Below, piece after piece: positions 19,562-28,111 of a stretch of DNA of 64,000 nucleotides. The DNA is taken from contig JALHJR010000006.1 of assembly GCA_022840405.1 (NCBI GenBank), positions 41,491 to 105,490 of the forward strand, in the 5' to 3' direction. Numbering within the stretch: position 1 is the first letter of the stretch; every line of letters starts with the position of its first letter. The notes under the pieces are model-generated. The model was not told the origin of the DNA, searched no databases, and was given only the letters and a program-made list of their open reading frames with translations. The position numbers were made by a program, and so were the translations under genes. The stretch is from Tepidanaerobacter acetatoxydans_A. Lineage in GTDB: Bacteria; Bacillota; Thermosediminibacteria; Thermosediminibacterales; Tepidanaerobacteraceae.

Positions 19562-19655
19562 CGGTTAAGCCCCCATATAATATTAACTTTTATATAAAAT
19601 TTATATATTCTGTATATTATTCTACATTAAAGCTGTATTTCCTTTTATATCTAAA

Positions 19656-19685
19656 AATAAAAAAAGACCCTTGCTTTCAGGGTCT
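19656..19685 (-). terminator. Rho-independent terminator (minus strand)
   Basis: Stem AGACCCT/AGGGTCT with loop TGCTTTC, followed on the minus strand by a run of seven T and an AT-rich tail. It lies between the PTS/PLP cluster and the diguanylate cyclase, and probably ends the former, about 280 nt after its last stop. Confidence 0.75.
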
Positions 19686-19775
19686 AACCACGAAAGAAAG
19701 GGGGGCTTAAAAAAGAACTAAGGGGTAAATCATTTAAGAAGAAATAGGGCTTTTACAAAGTTAATTATATGACAA

Positions 19776-19818
19776 ACTAGTAAAATTTGGTATATCCCAC
19801 TTGTCCTATTTTACTAGT
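19776..19818. repeat. Perfect 11-bp inverted repeat
   Basis: ACTAGTAAAAT and ATTTTACTAGT are separated by 21 nt. There is no T-run on either side, so it is not a standard terminator. It could be an operator, an RNA hairpin in the long 3' region of the PTS/PLP transcript, or a mobile-element end. The remainder of 19562-19969 is AT-rich with no gene. Confidence 0.55.
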
Positions 19819-19969
19819 ATTTTAGACCTATTATGACATTTTTTTTGTAATTTCAGTGAAAATTGGCTTTCCTATCTTATTAATAACGCAAATCTTATCC
19901 ATAAAAACAAAGGCTAATAAAAATCGTTTAAACATCCAGCAGCTTCCTCAGCCACTTGCAGATATAATA

Positions 19970-21073
19970 TTATTGTATGTTTAAAATTTCTTTTATTCTG
20001 TTAACAATTATTTTTTCTTGACCAGAAAGTAAAGTACGCGGATCAATGCTTATTATACCTAGATTTGCGTAATAATTTCTAGTAAAGATTGAAGGTTCGC
20101 CCATTTCTAATTTATTAATAATTTCATCGGTTGAAATTTTTAGTTTCTTTTCATCAAACTTTAACTGTGCACGATAAATTTCTCTTCCTGCTTCATCCTG
20201 TATAATAGAAGCAGTTATTCCTTGAATATTTTTAAACTGTTCAACTATCCATTTAGCTTTTTGCAATTCTTCTTGCTTGGTTTCAACTCTGTCATAGTAA
20301 ATTTCCAATGCTGCAATTAAGCCCATAATCTGTTCCTTCCCTACTTTCATTGCTCGGCCAACACCCAAGTATTGTAGTCGGCAAGCTTCAACTAATTCTT
20401 TTTCACCGCAAATAAAGCCTGAAGTTGGCCCACCTATGGCTTTTCCTCCGCTGTATATTACAAGATTCGCCCCATTTTGAATATATTCTTTTATATCCTC
20501 TTCTGCGGCTGCATCTATGATAACTGGTATATTTTTTTCTCTACCAATTTCAATTATCTCAGAGGTTGATAGCATCCCTTTTTTAGCAGCATGGTGAGAC
20601 TTAACGTAAAAAATCGCGGCAGTTTTTTCTGAAATCGACTCTAAAATGTGATCTTTTTTAACATGGTTTACTTGTCCTACCTCAACTACTCTACCACCTC
20701 CCAATCTGATCATCTGAGCTATTGATGCTCCAAAATTAATTAAATGCCCCTTTTGAATAATTATCTCGTTGCTCAGTCCTTCACTATATGGTAATCGTTC
20801 AATCAAAGTTAAATTCTCTCCAGCTATTAAAGCCGCTGTCGAAATCACAATACCAGCAGCCGCCCCTACTGTTGGACATCCATCTTCAGCCGTCGTCATT
20901 TCTGCAATAATTTTACCTGCTTTTATTGTTAATTCTTGCATATCAACATAATCTTGAGCAGCTTCAAACATAGCACGTGCTACCATCGAGTTAAGAGCAC
21001 TGCCGCCTAAAGCTGTCATTTTCCCGCTTGCATTTATTATCTGTTTTAAACCATATTTTTGGTAAATATTCAT
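19970..21073 (-). CDS. SelA/DgaE-like PLP-dependent lyase
   Basis: 367 residues of the SelA fold family that includes selenocysteine synthase and D-glucosaminate-6-phosphate ammonia-lyase. Visible: the N-terminal KYGLKQIINASGKMTALGGS, AAAGIVISTAA, IIDAAAEED (cofactor Asp region) and the putative Schiff-base lysine in IYSGGKAIGGPTSGF. It is shorter than true SelA (about 460) and sits in a PTS operon, so I read it as a DgaE-type enzyme that eliminates ammonia from a phosphorylated amino-sugar acid. The exact substrate is unproven. No DgaF-type aldolase gene is present. Last gene of the cluster. Confidence 0.82.
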   Translation of the reverse strand: MNIYQKYGLKQIINASGKMTALGGSALNSMVARAMFEAAQDYVDMQELTIKAGKIIAEMTTAEDGCPTVGAAAGIVISTAALIAGENLTLIERLPYSEGLSNEIIIQKGHLINFGASIAQMIRLGGGRVVEVGQVNHVKKDHILESISEKTAAIFYVKSHHAAKKGMLSTSEIIEIGREKNIPVIIDAAAEEDIKEYIQNGANLVIYSGGKAIGGPTSGFICGEKELVEACRLQYLGVGRAMKVGKEQIMGLIAALEIYYDRVETKQEELQKAKWIVEQFKNIQGITASIIQDEAGREIYRAQLKFDEKKLKISTDEIINKLEMGEPSIFTRNYYANLGIISIDPRTLLSGQEKIIVNRIKEILNIQ

Positions 21074-21137
21074 AATTGTATTTCTCTCCCTTACGCCATT
21101 GCAGATTTAAGAAATTTAATTTCCTGTGTTGCTAATT

Positions 21138-22310
21138 TCAACAAATATTAACAGCAAATTCAATCCTTTCCAAGGCAGATTTTAAGATATTCCTCGGACA
21201 TGCAATATTCATTCTTACAAATCCAGCTCCGTTCTCACCATACATTCGTCCATCATTTACAGCTATTTTAGCTTTTTGCACTAAAAAATTATTTAACTGC
21301 GAACTATCTACTTTTATATTCCGTAAATCCAACCAGACCAAATAAGCAAATTCAGGCTCTATCACATTGATATTCGGAATTCTATCCTTGATAAAGCATT
21401 TCATATATTGCAAGTTTTCGTTAATATATTTCGTAACATTATTCAACCACTCTTCACTTTCTTCATAAGCAGCTTCTGTCGCAATTACACTAAAAATAGT
21501 TCCTCTTTTCAAATGCAGCGATTCAATAAAACTATCATATGCATCAAACAAATTTTTATTCGGAATAATCATATATGCTGTGTGTATACCCGCTAAATTA
21601 AACGGCTTACTTAGCGAATTACAGGTAATACAATTTTGCGCAAAATCTTCACAAATTGATGCATAGGGGGTATATTCAATGTTGGGATATGTTAGGTCTG
21701 CATAAGCTTGATCGCAAATTACAATTACATTGTGCTTCAAGCATATCCTACCCAATTCCGTCAGTTCTGACCTTGTCCATACACGGCCGACCGGATTATG
21801 CGGATTTGAGATAATTAACATTTTTGTTTTAGGATCTTGCGCTTTCTTTTCCAAGTCTAAAAAATCCATATAGTATTTTTGTTCCTTAAAAATCAATGGA
21901 TTAGTTACGACTTTTCTTTCGCTTTTCTTGATTATATTGGAAAAATTATCATAAACTGGTGGCTGAATAATAATATTATCTCCTGGTTGAGTAAGTGCTC
22001 GAATAGCAAATCCAATTGATGGAATAATGCGAGAAGCAACACCTATCCATTCTCTTTTAATTTCCCAATTATATCTTTTTCTCATCCAATTTATTATTGA
22101 ATTGTAATAGGTCTCAGGTCTCCTAATATTTCCATAAACTCCAAATTCGACAACTTCCATAAGTCTATCTATCACAGGTTGCGGAGCTTTAAAATCCATA
22201 TCGGCTACCCATAGCGGAATTAAGTCCTCGCTACCGAACTTCTCCTTAAGACCATACCACTTTTCAGAACTATACTGTTTTGCATTATCTACGTAGTCAA
22301 ATTCATACAT
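21138..22310 (-). CDS. MalY/PatB-type PLP enzyme (aminotransferase/C-S lyase)
   Basis: 390 residues, fold type I aminotransferase class I/II. Visible: PLWVADMDFKAPQPV (the MalY/PatB signature), YDNF in the active-site region, NPHNPVGRVW, and the PLP lysine in SLSKPFNLAG. The usual SDEIH is CDQAY here. The subfamily contains cystathionine beta-lyases that cleave C-S bonds, releasing pyruvate and ammonia, and some aminotransferases. Its place between a PTS EIIB and a DgaE-like enzyme suggests it acts on an imported amino-containing carbohydrate or its breakdown product; this is inference. Confidence 0.85.
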   Translation of the reverse strand: MYEFDYVDNAKQYSSEKWYGLKEKFGSEDLIPLWVADMDFKAPQPVIDRLMEVVEFGVYGNIRRPETYYNSIINWMRKRYNWEIKREWIGVASRIIPSIGFAIRALTQPGDNIIIQPPVYDNFSNIIKKSERKVVTNPLIFKEQKYYMDFLDLEKKAQDPKTKMLIISNPHNPVGRVWTRSELTELGRICLKHNVIVICDQAYADLTYPNIEYTPYASICEDFAQNCITCNSLSKPFNLAGIHTAYMIIPNKNLFDAYDSFIESLHLKRGTIFSVIATEAAYEESEEWLNNVTKYINENLQYMKCFIKDRIPNINVIEPEFAYLVWLDLRNIKVDSSQLNNFLVQKAKIAVNDGRMYGENGAGFVRMNIACPRNILKSALERIEFAVNIC

Positions 22311-22377
22311 AATTTTAAAACCTCTGCTTTCATTAACAATGTTATAGTCTTTTAAGTTACATCTTAGCCAAGTTAAT

Positions 22378-22493
22378 TATAATTTACGACGCAAAAACCT
22401 TTATTCTTTAGCGTAAAATTAATAATGTCCTTTTTATAGAGCAAGCAATACATAAATATTTTATGGAAAAACTAACTTTTTACAGTGGAATCA
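22378..22493. repeat. Possible degenerate MITE relative
   Basis: The right end, TAACTTTTTACAGTGGAATCA, closely resembles the right end of copy 1 (684-802), and GCAAAAACCTTTATTCTTTA resembles its left part. The outer left terminus is unrecognisable. It lies between the MalY-type and EIIB genes, inside the operon. Confidence 0.35.
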
Positions 22494-22516
22494 ATTATAA
22501 TTTCACATTGATTTTT

Positions 22517-23014
22517 CTATAACCCAGAATTATCTAGAGCATCTTTTAGACTTACCTTCTTAGTATCAGGCAGCGTCTGGAATGTCACTTCTATGCCATA
22601 ATTTTGATTTAATTCCCTTAGGATGTCAGCATCAAGCTTCGTCAAAGCAACACTAGGAATTATAAACGTAGAATCAGCTTTCTTTGCGATACCCCCAATA
22701 TTTAATCTTTGTATTGGCAAGCCTTTATTTACTGTTTCTTTTACCGTTGAAATATTTTTAAACAACAAAATTACTTTATATCGCCAGAATTTATTTTCTT
22801 CCCAACTTTTTATTGCCTCATCAACACTCATTACCTTAATTGTTAAACCGTAAGCTCCTGCTGACATTTCATACACACTTTTCATAAGTGGGTCCTTCGA
22901 AATTGAATTATCTATCACAAAAATAGCATTGCAATTTAATCCTTTAGACCATTTTGTCATAACTTGACCATGAATTAATCTATCATCTACTCGTGCCAAA
23001 ACTATTTCTCCCAT
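22517..23014 (-). CDS. PTS mannose-family EIIB component (second copy)
   Basis: 165 residues, full length for EIIB of the mannose/fructose/sorbose family. The phosphorylated His is in RVDDRLIHGQVMTKW, about residue 15. The protein takes phosphate from EIIA and passes it to the sugar during transport through EIIC/EIID. A GGAGGATTG ribosome site precedes the ATG at 23014. The first EIIB in the cluster (26989) is clearly divergent from it, so this is not a recent duplication. Confidence 0.93.
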   Translation of the reverse strand: MGEIVLARVDDRLIHGQVMTKWSKGLNCNAIFVIDNSISKDPLMKSVYEMSAGAYGLTIKVMSVDEAIKSWEENKFWRYKVILLFKNISTVKETVNKGLPIQRLNIGGIAKKADSTFIIPSVALTKLDADILRELNQNYGIEVTFQTLPDTKKVSLKDALDNSGL

Positions 23015-23241
23015 TTAAAATCAATCCTCCAATATAATAGATTTTGTTATTATCACTAGCTTATCTAGAGTTATAAAAATAATCCGTTTGACATCGGTTA
23101 ATTTACCTTTCCACAATATTGTACCTCATAAACACAGTTACACAAATTCGTCGCTGCTGCTAAGTTAGCCAAAAACTCATCTTTATAAGCTTAAAAAACT
23201 GCTGCTGCTCCCAACTATATATTGTTATGAACGGAAAAGCA

Positions 23242-23279
23242 TGTTAGTACTGATGATTAATTAGTCATCAGTACTAACA
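23242..23279. terminator. Strong hairpin in the EIICD-EIIB gap
   Basis: A perfect 15-bp stem, TGTTAGTACTGATGA paired with TCATCAGTACTAACA, with an 8-nt loop. It has only a weak T-run on the minus strand (GCTTTTCC), so it may attenuate the operon or protect RNA ends rather than stop transcription fully. The rest of 23015-23332 is AT-rich, without a gene. Confidence 0.55.
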
Positions 23280-23332
23280 ACAAAGTTGCTTCTAAGCAAA
23301 AAACTTTATAAGGCTTTCCATCTTAGATAGCA

Positions 23333-24991
23333 TTAAAGTATATTCAATAACCCTAATATAGCTAAAATGATTACTAAGCTAATAAGCACTTTTAACACAT
23401 TTAATTCTTTTCTATCAAAGTAGAGATATATAATTATTACTGTCGCTAACGGCAATAGTCCTGGAAATATGCTATCCAATATACCCTGAAGTTCAAAAGT
23501 CTTGCCTGAAATAGTCCAGCTTAAAGGAGTTGTAACATCAACATAAGAAGCAGTTAATACACCCATCATAAAGAGTCCCAATATCGATAGTCCGGTAAGT
23601 ATATACCTCATGCTCTTGCCACCAAGAATTGTGGTAGCTGCATGAATTCCTAGTTTGTATCCCATCTTGAGGAAGTAAAAACCATAAAAGTAATTTCCTA
23701 TAATCCATATCAGCCACGGAAGGATTCCACCTAAAAAGTTGCCCGCACTTGCCAAAGGAAGAAATAAAGCAATTAAAATATACTGAATTGTGCCTTCTTC
23801 TATTGAGTCTCCTAAAGCCGCAAATGGTCCCATCAAACTAACTTTTGTACTGTTTATTACCTCTTCGCTTACTGCTTCATCCTTTCTTCCTTCAGACAAT
23901 GCTCTTGCCCTTTGTTCTTCCAGTGAAAGGGTCATTCCAACAATTGGCGCACCTCCAACGCATTCAGTATTGAAGAATTGCGAATGTCGCTCATATGCCT
24001 CACTTAAATCTTCTTTGCTCTTATACAGTTTTTTTAAGCCCGGTATCAACGACCATAGAAAAGAAAATGCAATCATTCTATCGAAAGTATGAGGAATTTC
24101 GTTTGCATATCTCCATCTAAGCCAGATTTTGTGAAGATCTCTATCTGTAAATTGACCTTCACCTGCACTATTAGCATCCTTTGCTATATCATTTTCTTCT
24201 AGCTCTCCACTAATTTCCCCTTCTTTTTCCATTATAACTAGCACATATAAGTAAGAAATTATTGCCCCTAAAATTGCAAAAGTTATAATATTAATTTCTA
24301 ATGACTGTAAAATTATAACTAGAAAATACGCTAGCAAGAAGAAAGGCATTAAACTCTTCTTTCCAATCATTTTAAGCGTAACAGCAATTCCTACTGCAGG
24401 AAGTGCCCCTCCAATAACTTCTAATGCATGCATAGTACGCCCTGACATAAGTTTTACGACTTCAGTTATTAAAGGAACTCCTTTGTAAAGTGTAATAAAC
24501 ATTGCTGGAAAGAATATCGCAAATCCTAAGATTATAGGTAGAAAAATAGAAGCAAAAGTTATACCCCTCTCATCGGCTTGCTTTACATATTTATCAACTA
24601 ATGGTGTTACAACAACCGTGTTTAAAAAGAATCTAAGCTGATAAAGATATGAACCTAAAAGTCCTACAGGTATTGCTACTGTAACTGCTTCTGTTGGCTT
24701 TAGACCTGATAAAATTGCTACAGGAACTGCTACTGCAGCAGCTACCGCAGGCTCACTTGGTGTAGAACCGCCAGGAGAAATAACTCCCATGTAGATCAAT
24801 TGAATTGCCGCAGTAACCATCATTGCATTAGGCACATCGCCCAAAACAATGCCTACAATCAATCCCGTCATCAAAGGGCTATATCTAAAGGCAGTTGAAG
24901 AATAACCTGTGCTACGCGTCATGACGATGGAAATCCATAAAGATATTAAAGCTGATTGCATAATAGTCAAAGTAACTGCTTGTGTTTGCAT
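23333..24991 (-). CDS. PTS mannose-family EIIC-EIID fusion protein
   Basis: 552 residues. Residues 1 to about 255 are EIIC (TRSTGYSSTAFRYSPLMTGL, IVLGDVPNAMMVTAAIQLIY). A charged linker (about 258-285) leads to EIID, about residues 285-552 (FTDRDLHKIWLRW, FSFLWSLIPGLKKLY, AYERHSQFFNTE, KVSLMGPFAALGDS). EIIC and EIID are normally two polypeptides forming the membrane sugar channel; here they are one. ATG 24991 is used, because AGGGAGGGT lies upstream; the open frame extends nine codons further but those overlap the site. Confidence 0.9.
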   Translation of the reverse strand: MQTQAVTLTIMQSALISLWISIVMTRSTGYSSTAFRYSPLMTGLIVGIVLGDVPNAMMVTAAIQLIYMGVISPGGSTPSEPAVAAAVAVPVAILSGLKPTEAVTVAIPVGLLGSYLYQLRFFLNTVVVTPLVDKYVKQADERGITFASIFLPIILGFAIFFPAMFITLYKGVPLITEVVKLMSGRTMHALEVIGGALPAVGIAVTLKMIGKKSLMPFFLLAYFLVIILQSLEINIITFAILGAIISYLYVLVIMEKEGEISGELEENDIAKDANSAGEGQFTDRDLHKIWLRWRYANEIPHTFDRMIAFSFLWSLIPGLKKLYKSKEDLSEAYERHSQFFNTECVGGAPIVGMTLSLEEQRARALSEGRKDEAVSEEVINSTKVSLMGPFAALGDSIEEGTIQYILIALFLPLASAGNFLGGILPWLIWIIGNYFYGFYFLKMGYKLGIHAATTILGGKSMRYILTGLSILGLFMMGVLTASYVDVTTPLSWTISGKTFELQGILDSIFPGLLPLATVIIIYLYFDRKELNVLKVLISLVIILAILGLLNIL

Positions 24992-25179
24992 TATTATACC
25001 CTCCCTATGTTTATTCATTGATTTTAGCTAGAATCATACATAAGCATACTATTTCTTTACACATATATACGCTAAATATTCAAAAAGGGGGAATTACAAA
25101 ATTTCTAGTTTGATTAGTTTATGATTTTAGGATTACATAATTTTACATGTGAGCAGCAGATAATATTTATTTGTATATT

Positions 25180-26337
25180 TTACACTTCAAACTTCCTTCG
25201 TAATTCTAAAAACTTCTTTGTTCCTATGCCCATTTCGATATCATTATAGCCTAAGTCTTTTAGGGTACATTCTAGTGCTGAAATCGCTACAAGTAAGTCA
25301 TTTGAATTGATATATCCCATATGGCTAATCCTAAAAGCCTTTCCTTTGAGATTTCCTTGAGCAGAAGCAATTTCAACTCTGTAACGCTCTCTCATCATGC
25401 TTATTATGTCATCTGCGTTTATTCCTTTAGGTGCATATATCCCAGTAAGACCTGGTGAAGCATCCGCATCGTTCGCCACCAATTCTAATCCAATTTCCTT
25501 TAATGCAGTTCTTACTAAGTTTCGATAGATTAAGTGTCGTTTATAAATATTTTCATATCCTTCTTCTTGTATCATCTTAAGAGCTTCGCTTAGACCAAGA
25601 AAAGTAGAAACTGGAAATGTTGTAAATGATTGATTAATATCTGCGTTCTTTTTTATGCTCTTTACATCAAAATAATAAGTTTCACTTTCTTTTTTCATAG
25701 CATATTCCACTGCTCTTTTGCTGGCGGCTACAATCCCGATTCCAGGTGGGCTCATCAACCCTTTCTGTGAAGCACCAATAAGAACATCAATACCCCAATT
25801 ATCTATATCAATTTCAGTAACTCCAATTGAACTTACGGCATCAACAATAATAAAACAATCTGACATTTTTTTTATTCTTGATGAAATTTGTTTTATATCG
25901 TTTATGGTAGTAGCAGAGGTTTCATTATGCGCTATAAAAACAGCTTTTACATCAGAATTCGATATTAATACCTCTGTTATTTCTTCAGGCTGCACAGCTC
26001 TTCCCCATTCAACTTTCAGTCTTAATGCATTTCTTCCGCGAGCAACATTCATCATATAAAAACGTTCTCCGAAAATTCCAGTATCTACAACAAGTACTTT
26101 GTCGCCTTTACTAGTAAAATTATCTACAGAAAGTTCCATCGCACCAGTTCCTGAAGATGGAATAAGATAAACATCTCCGCTGCAATTAATTAATTCTTTG
26201 AGTGCAATCATCGCTTTTTGAAACATTTCTTTAAAACGTGGACCCCTATGATTAATTATTGGCTGAGTCATAGCTGAAATCACGCGTGGTGGAAGCGGTG
26301 TAGGGCCTGGAATTAGTAAAAACTCCTTATCGATCAT
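25180..26337 (-). CDS. Class V PLP aminotransferase (alanine-glyoxylate/serine-pyruvate type)
   Basis: 385 residues. Visible: the N-terminal LIPGPTPLPPRVISAM and HRGPRFKEMF, which are typical of the AGT/SPT and 2-aminoethylphosphonate groups, SSGTGAME, VDAVSSIG and the PLP lysine in GASQKGLMSPPGIG. The family moves an amino group from a small amino acid to glyoxylate or pyruvate. In this operon it may recycle an amine or aldehyde released from the imported compound. No substrate can be assigned from sequence. Confidence 0.88.
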   Translation of the reverse strand: MIDKEFLLIPGPTPLPPRVISAMTQPIINHRGPRFKEMFQKAMIALKELINCSGDVYLIPSSGTGAMELSVDNFTSKGDKVLVVDTGIFGERFYMMNVARGRNALRLKVEWGRAVQPEEITEVLISNSDVKAVFIAHNETSATTINDIKQISSRIKKMSDCFIIVDAVSSIGVTEIDIDNWGIDVLIGASQKGLMSPPGIGIVAASKRAVEYAMKKESETYYFDVKSIKKNADINQSFTTFPVSTFLGLSEALKMIQEEGYENIYKRHLIYRNLVRTALKEIGLELVANDADASPGLTGIYAPKGINADDIISMMRERYRVEIASAQGNLKGKAFRISHMGYINSNDLLVAISALECTLKDLGYNDIEMGIGTKKFLELRRKFEV

Positions 26338-26533
26338 TTATTTTCCCTCTCACTTTCTATATTTTGTTAAATAATTTTTTATTTTTCTAGTATTTCTCGT
26401 AAATTCATTGCATTTTTAAAGAATGTTAGAAATAACATAGTAAATTACTTAATATATAGTTGAAACAGTGATTATCCGCGTGAATTTTAAAAAGCACTTC
26501 AACGATAACAATATTTTTCTTAAGAATCTTTAA

Positions 26534-26992
26534 TTATTTCATGAGATACTTAGATTCTCGTAATATTTTACCTATATTCTTACAATTTTCAGTTGCCTTT
26601 TCTATTAGCTTTTCTGATAACTCTTCGCCTTTATATTTTGCCCTATACTCATTGGCCTCAATAAGCATCGCAATATTTAAACCCGATAAAGCTATTACAT
26701 CATATTTGGCTGAAATTGCTGCTGCTATATTAGATGTAGTACCTCGAAATAAATCAGCGATTATGATACTGCCTTTTGGTGCAGTCTTCACGACTGATTC
26801 AATACTAACCATATAGTCATCAATCGATTGAGCTGGCTGTAATGGAAACGCATAAACATTTTTTAAAGTGCCACATATCATTTCTGCACTCTTAATTAAT
26901 TCTTGACCCCAATTACCGTGCGTAAGTAAAATAATACATGGCAAATTTTCTTTTTCTAAAATAAACTCACATCCTCTCTTAAAAGATTTCAA
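26534..26992 (-). CDS. PTS mannose-family EIIA component (second copy)
   Basis: 152 residues with the EIIA(Man) phospho-His in LLTHGNWGQEL and the later GLNIAMLIEA segment. The conserved GG[ST]PSN is FRGTTSN here. It accepts phosphate from HPr. The start is uncertain: TTG 26992 overlaps the upstream EIIB stop by 4 nt, giving about 16 extra N-terminal residues compared with the family. A downstream non-ATG start is possible. The gap 26338-26533 after it holds nothing recognisable. Confidence 0.87.
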   Translation of the reverse strand: MKSFKRGCEFILEKENLPCIILLTHGNWGQELIKSAEMICGTLKNVYAFPLQPAQSIDDYMVSIESVVKTAPKGSIIIADLFRGTTSNIAAAISAKYDVIALSGLNIAMLIEANEYRAKYKGEELSEKLIEKATENCKNIGKILRESKYLMK

Positions 26993-27462
26993 ATCACATC
27001 ATAAATAAGAATCGGTAAACTATCAGGCACCATTTGAACAATAATCGGAACAGCTTTCTCTCTAAAGTATTTAATAGCATCTATATCCTCATCTGATAAA
27101 AAAACATTTTGATGAACCTTTTTCTTTCCTGGTCCTGAAGGTATCCTACCGATATTTATTTCTTTAATTTTCACCCCCTTTTGATGCATAAATTTTACTA
27201 GATATAAATTTTTAAGTAAGATAATTGCTTTGTCATTCGATTCACTTGCATTTAGAGTTTCTACTGCTTCATATATGTCATAGATTTCGAGGTTAACATT
27301 TTGTGGAACAGTCATACTTAAAAAATTTCCCATTATTGGATCTTTGCACAGTTCATTATCGACTATTATAATTTTGTTAGCATTTTTAGCTTGGAGCCAT
27401 TTAATTATTATTTGACCATGCACAAGTCGCTCGTCCACTCTTATCATGGTAATATCTGCCAT
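26989..27462 (-). CDS. PTS mannose-family EIIB component (first copy)
   Basis: 157 residues with the phospho-His motif RVDERLVHGQIIIKW. ATG 27462 is chosen because AGGAGG lies 8 nt upstream; TTG 27468 is only 2 nt from it. It sits tightly between the two EIIA genes (12 nt after the first), so the three are co-translated. It acts in the cytoplasm as phosphate carrier from EIIA to the sugar at EIICD. Confidence 0.93.
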   Translation of the reverse strand: MADITMIRVDERLVHGQIIIKWLQAKNANKIIIVDNELCKDPIMGNFLSMTVPQNVNLEIYDIYEAVETLNASESNDKAIILLKNLYLVKFMHQKGVKIKEINIGRIPSGPGKKKVHQNVFLSDEDIDAIKYFREKAVPIIVQMVPDSLPILIYDVI

Positions 27463-27474
27463 TCTCAATGCCTC

Positions 27475-27894
27475 CTAAGCACTATTGCTTTTTTCTTTTA
27501 ACTCAAGCTTAATATTTTTAATTCCGCAAATTCCTGTTTGGATAATTTTGTCTATAATGCACTCTAAATCTGTAGTATTTCTCAAGTCCAAAGCATCTAT
27601 AAGCATTGGTAAATTAACTCCCGAAATACTTTCGACCTTAATATTATTTTCTTTCATGGCTGCAGCAGTTACATTGGATGGACTGCCACCAAAAAGATCT
27701 GTTAAAATTAAAACTCCTTCTCCCCTATCCAACTTTTTAAGTGAATCCTTAACTTTCTTATATAACTCTTCAACACTATCTCCATGTTCAAGGCCTAAAG
27801 TTTCAATATTTTCCTGTCTTCCTACAATAAGCTCAGCACTTCTTAAAAGCTCCTTTCCAAAATTGCCGTGAGTTACTATCAATATTCCTAGCAT
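27475..27894 (-). CDS. PTS mannose-family EIIA component (first copy)
   Basis: 139 residues, the normal size of a free EIIA(Man). The phospho-His is in ILIVTHGNFGKELL near residue 9. DLFGGSPSNVTAAA and GVNLPMLIDAL are intact. RBS GGGAGG at 27904-27909. It is the first gene behind the sigma-54-type promoter at 27963, so it heads the operon that runs to 19970. Confidence 0.94.
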   Translation of the reverse strand: MLGILIVTHGNFGKELLRSAELIVGRQENIETLGLEHGDSVEELYKKVKDSLKKLDRGEGVLILTDLFGGSPSNVTAAAMKENNIKVESISGVNLPMLIDALDLRNTTDLECIIDKIIQTGICGIKNIKLELKEKSNSA

Positions 27895-27962
27895 AAATTA
27901 TTATCCTCCCAATCCTAAGTAAATTAAATGCAACCTTAAACATATTATAAAGTAATTTATAG

Positions 27963-27978
27963 AGCAATATTCATGCCA
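27963..27978 (-). promoter_or_regulatory. Sigma-54 (RpoN) promoter of the PTS operon
   Basis: On the minus strand the sequence is TGGCAT-GAATA-TTGCT, with GG at 27977-27976 and GC at 27965-27964 separated by exactly 10 nt. Consensus is TGGCAC-N5-TTGCA/T. The predicted start is near 27952, about 45 nt before the EIIA ribosome site. It fits the LevR-like activator encoded just upstream. Confidence 0.85.
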
Positions 27979-28000
27979 ATATAATTGTGTCAAAATTATA

Positions 28001-28045
28001 AAAGCAAAGAGAATTTTGCGCTACTCGCTACCTTCTCTTTGCTTT
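28001..28045 (-). terminator. Terminator of the LevR-like regulator gene
   Basis: Stem AAAGCAAAGAGAA/TTCTCTTTGCTTT with a 19-nt loop, followed on the minus strand by TATAATTTT. It separates the regulator transcript from the sigma-54 promoter. Confidence 0.7.
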
Positions 28046-28059
28046 CATGGGTTTGAAGC

Positions 28060-28074
28060 ATAACAATATGTTAT
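28060..28074. promoter_or_regulatory. Candidate upstream activating site
   Basis: The perfect dyad ATAACA-ATA-TGTTAT lies about 110 nt before the predicted sigma-54 start, a usual distance for enhancer-binding activators. Only one copy was found, so binding by the neighbouring regulator is inference. Confidence 0.4.
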
Positions 28075-28111
28075 TCTAATATGATTAATTAAAATGTAAA
28101 GCTCAAGTGTG

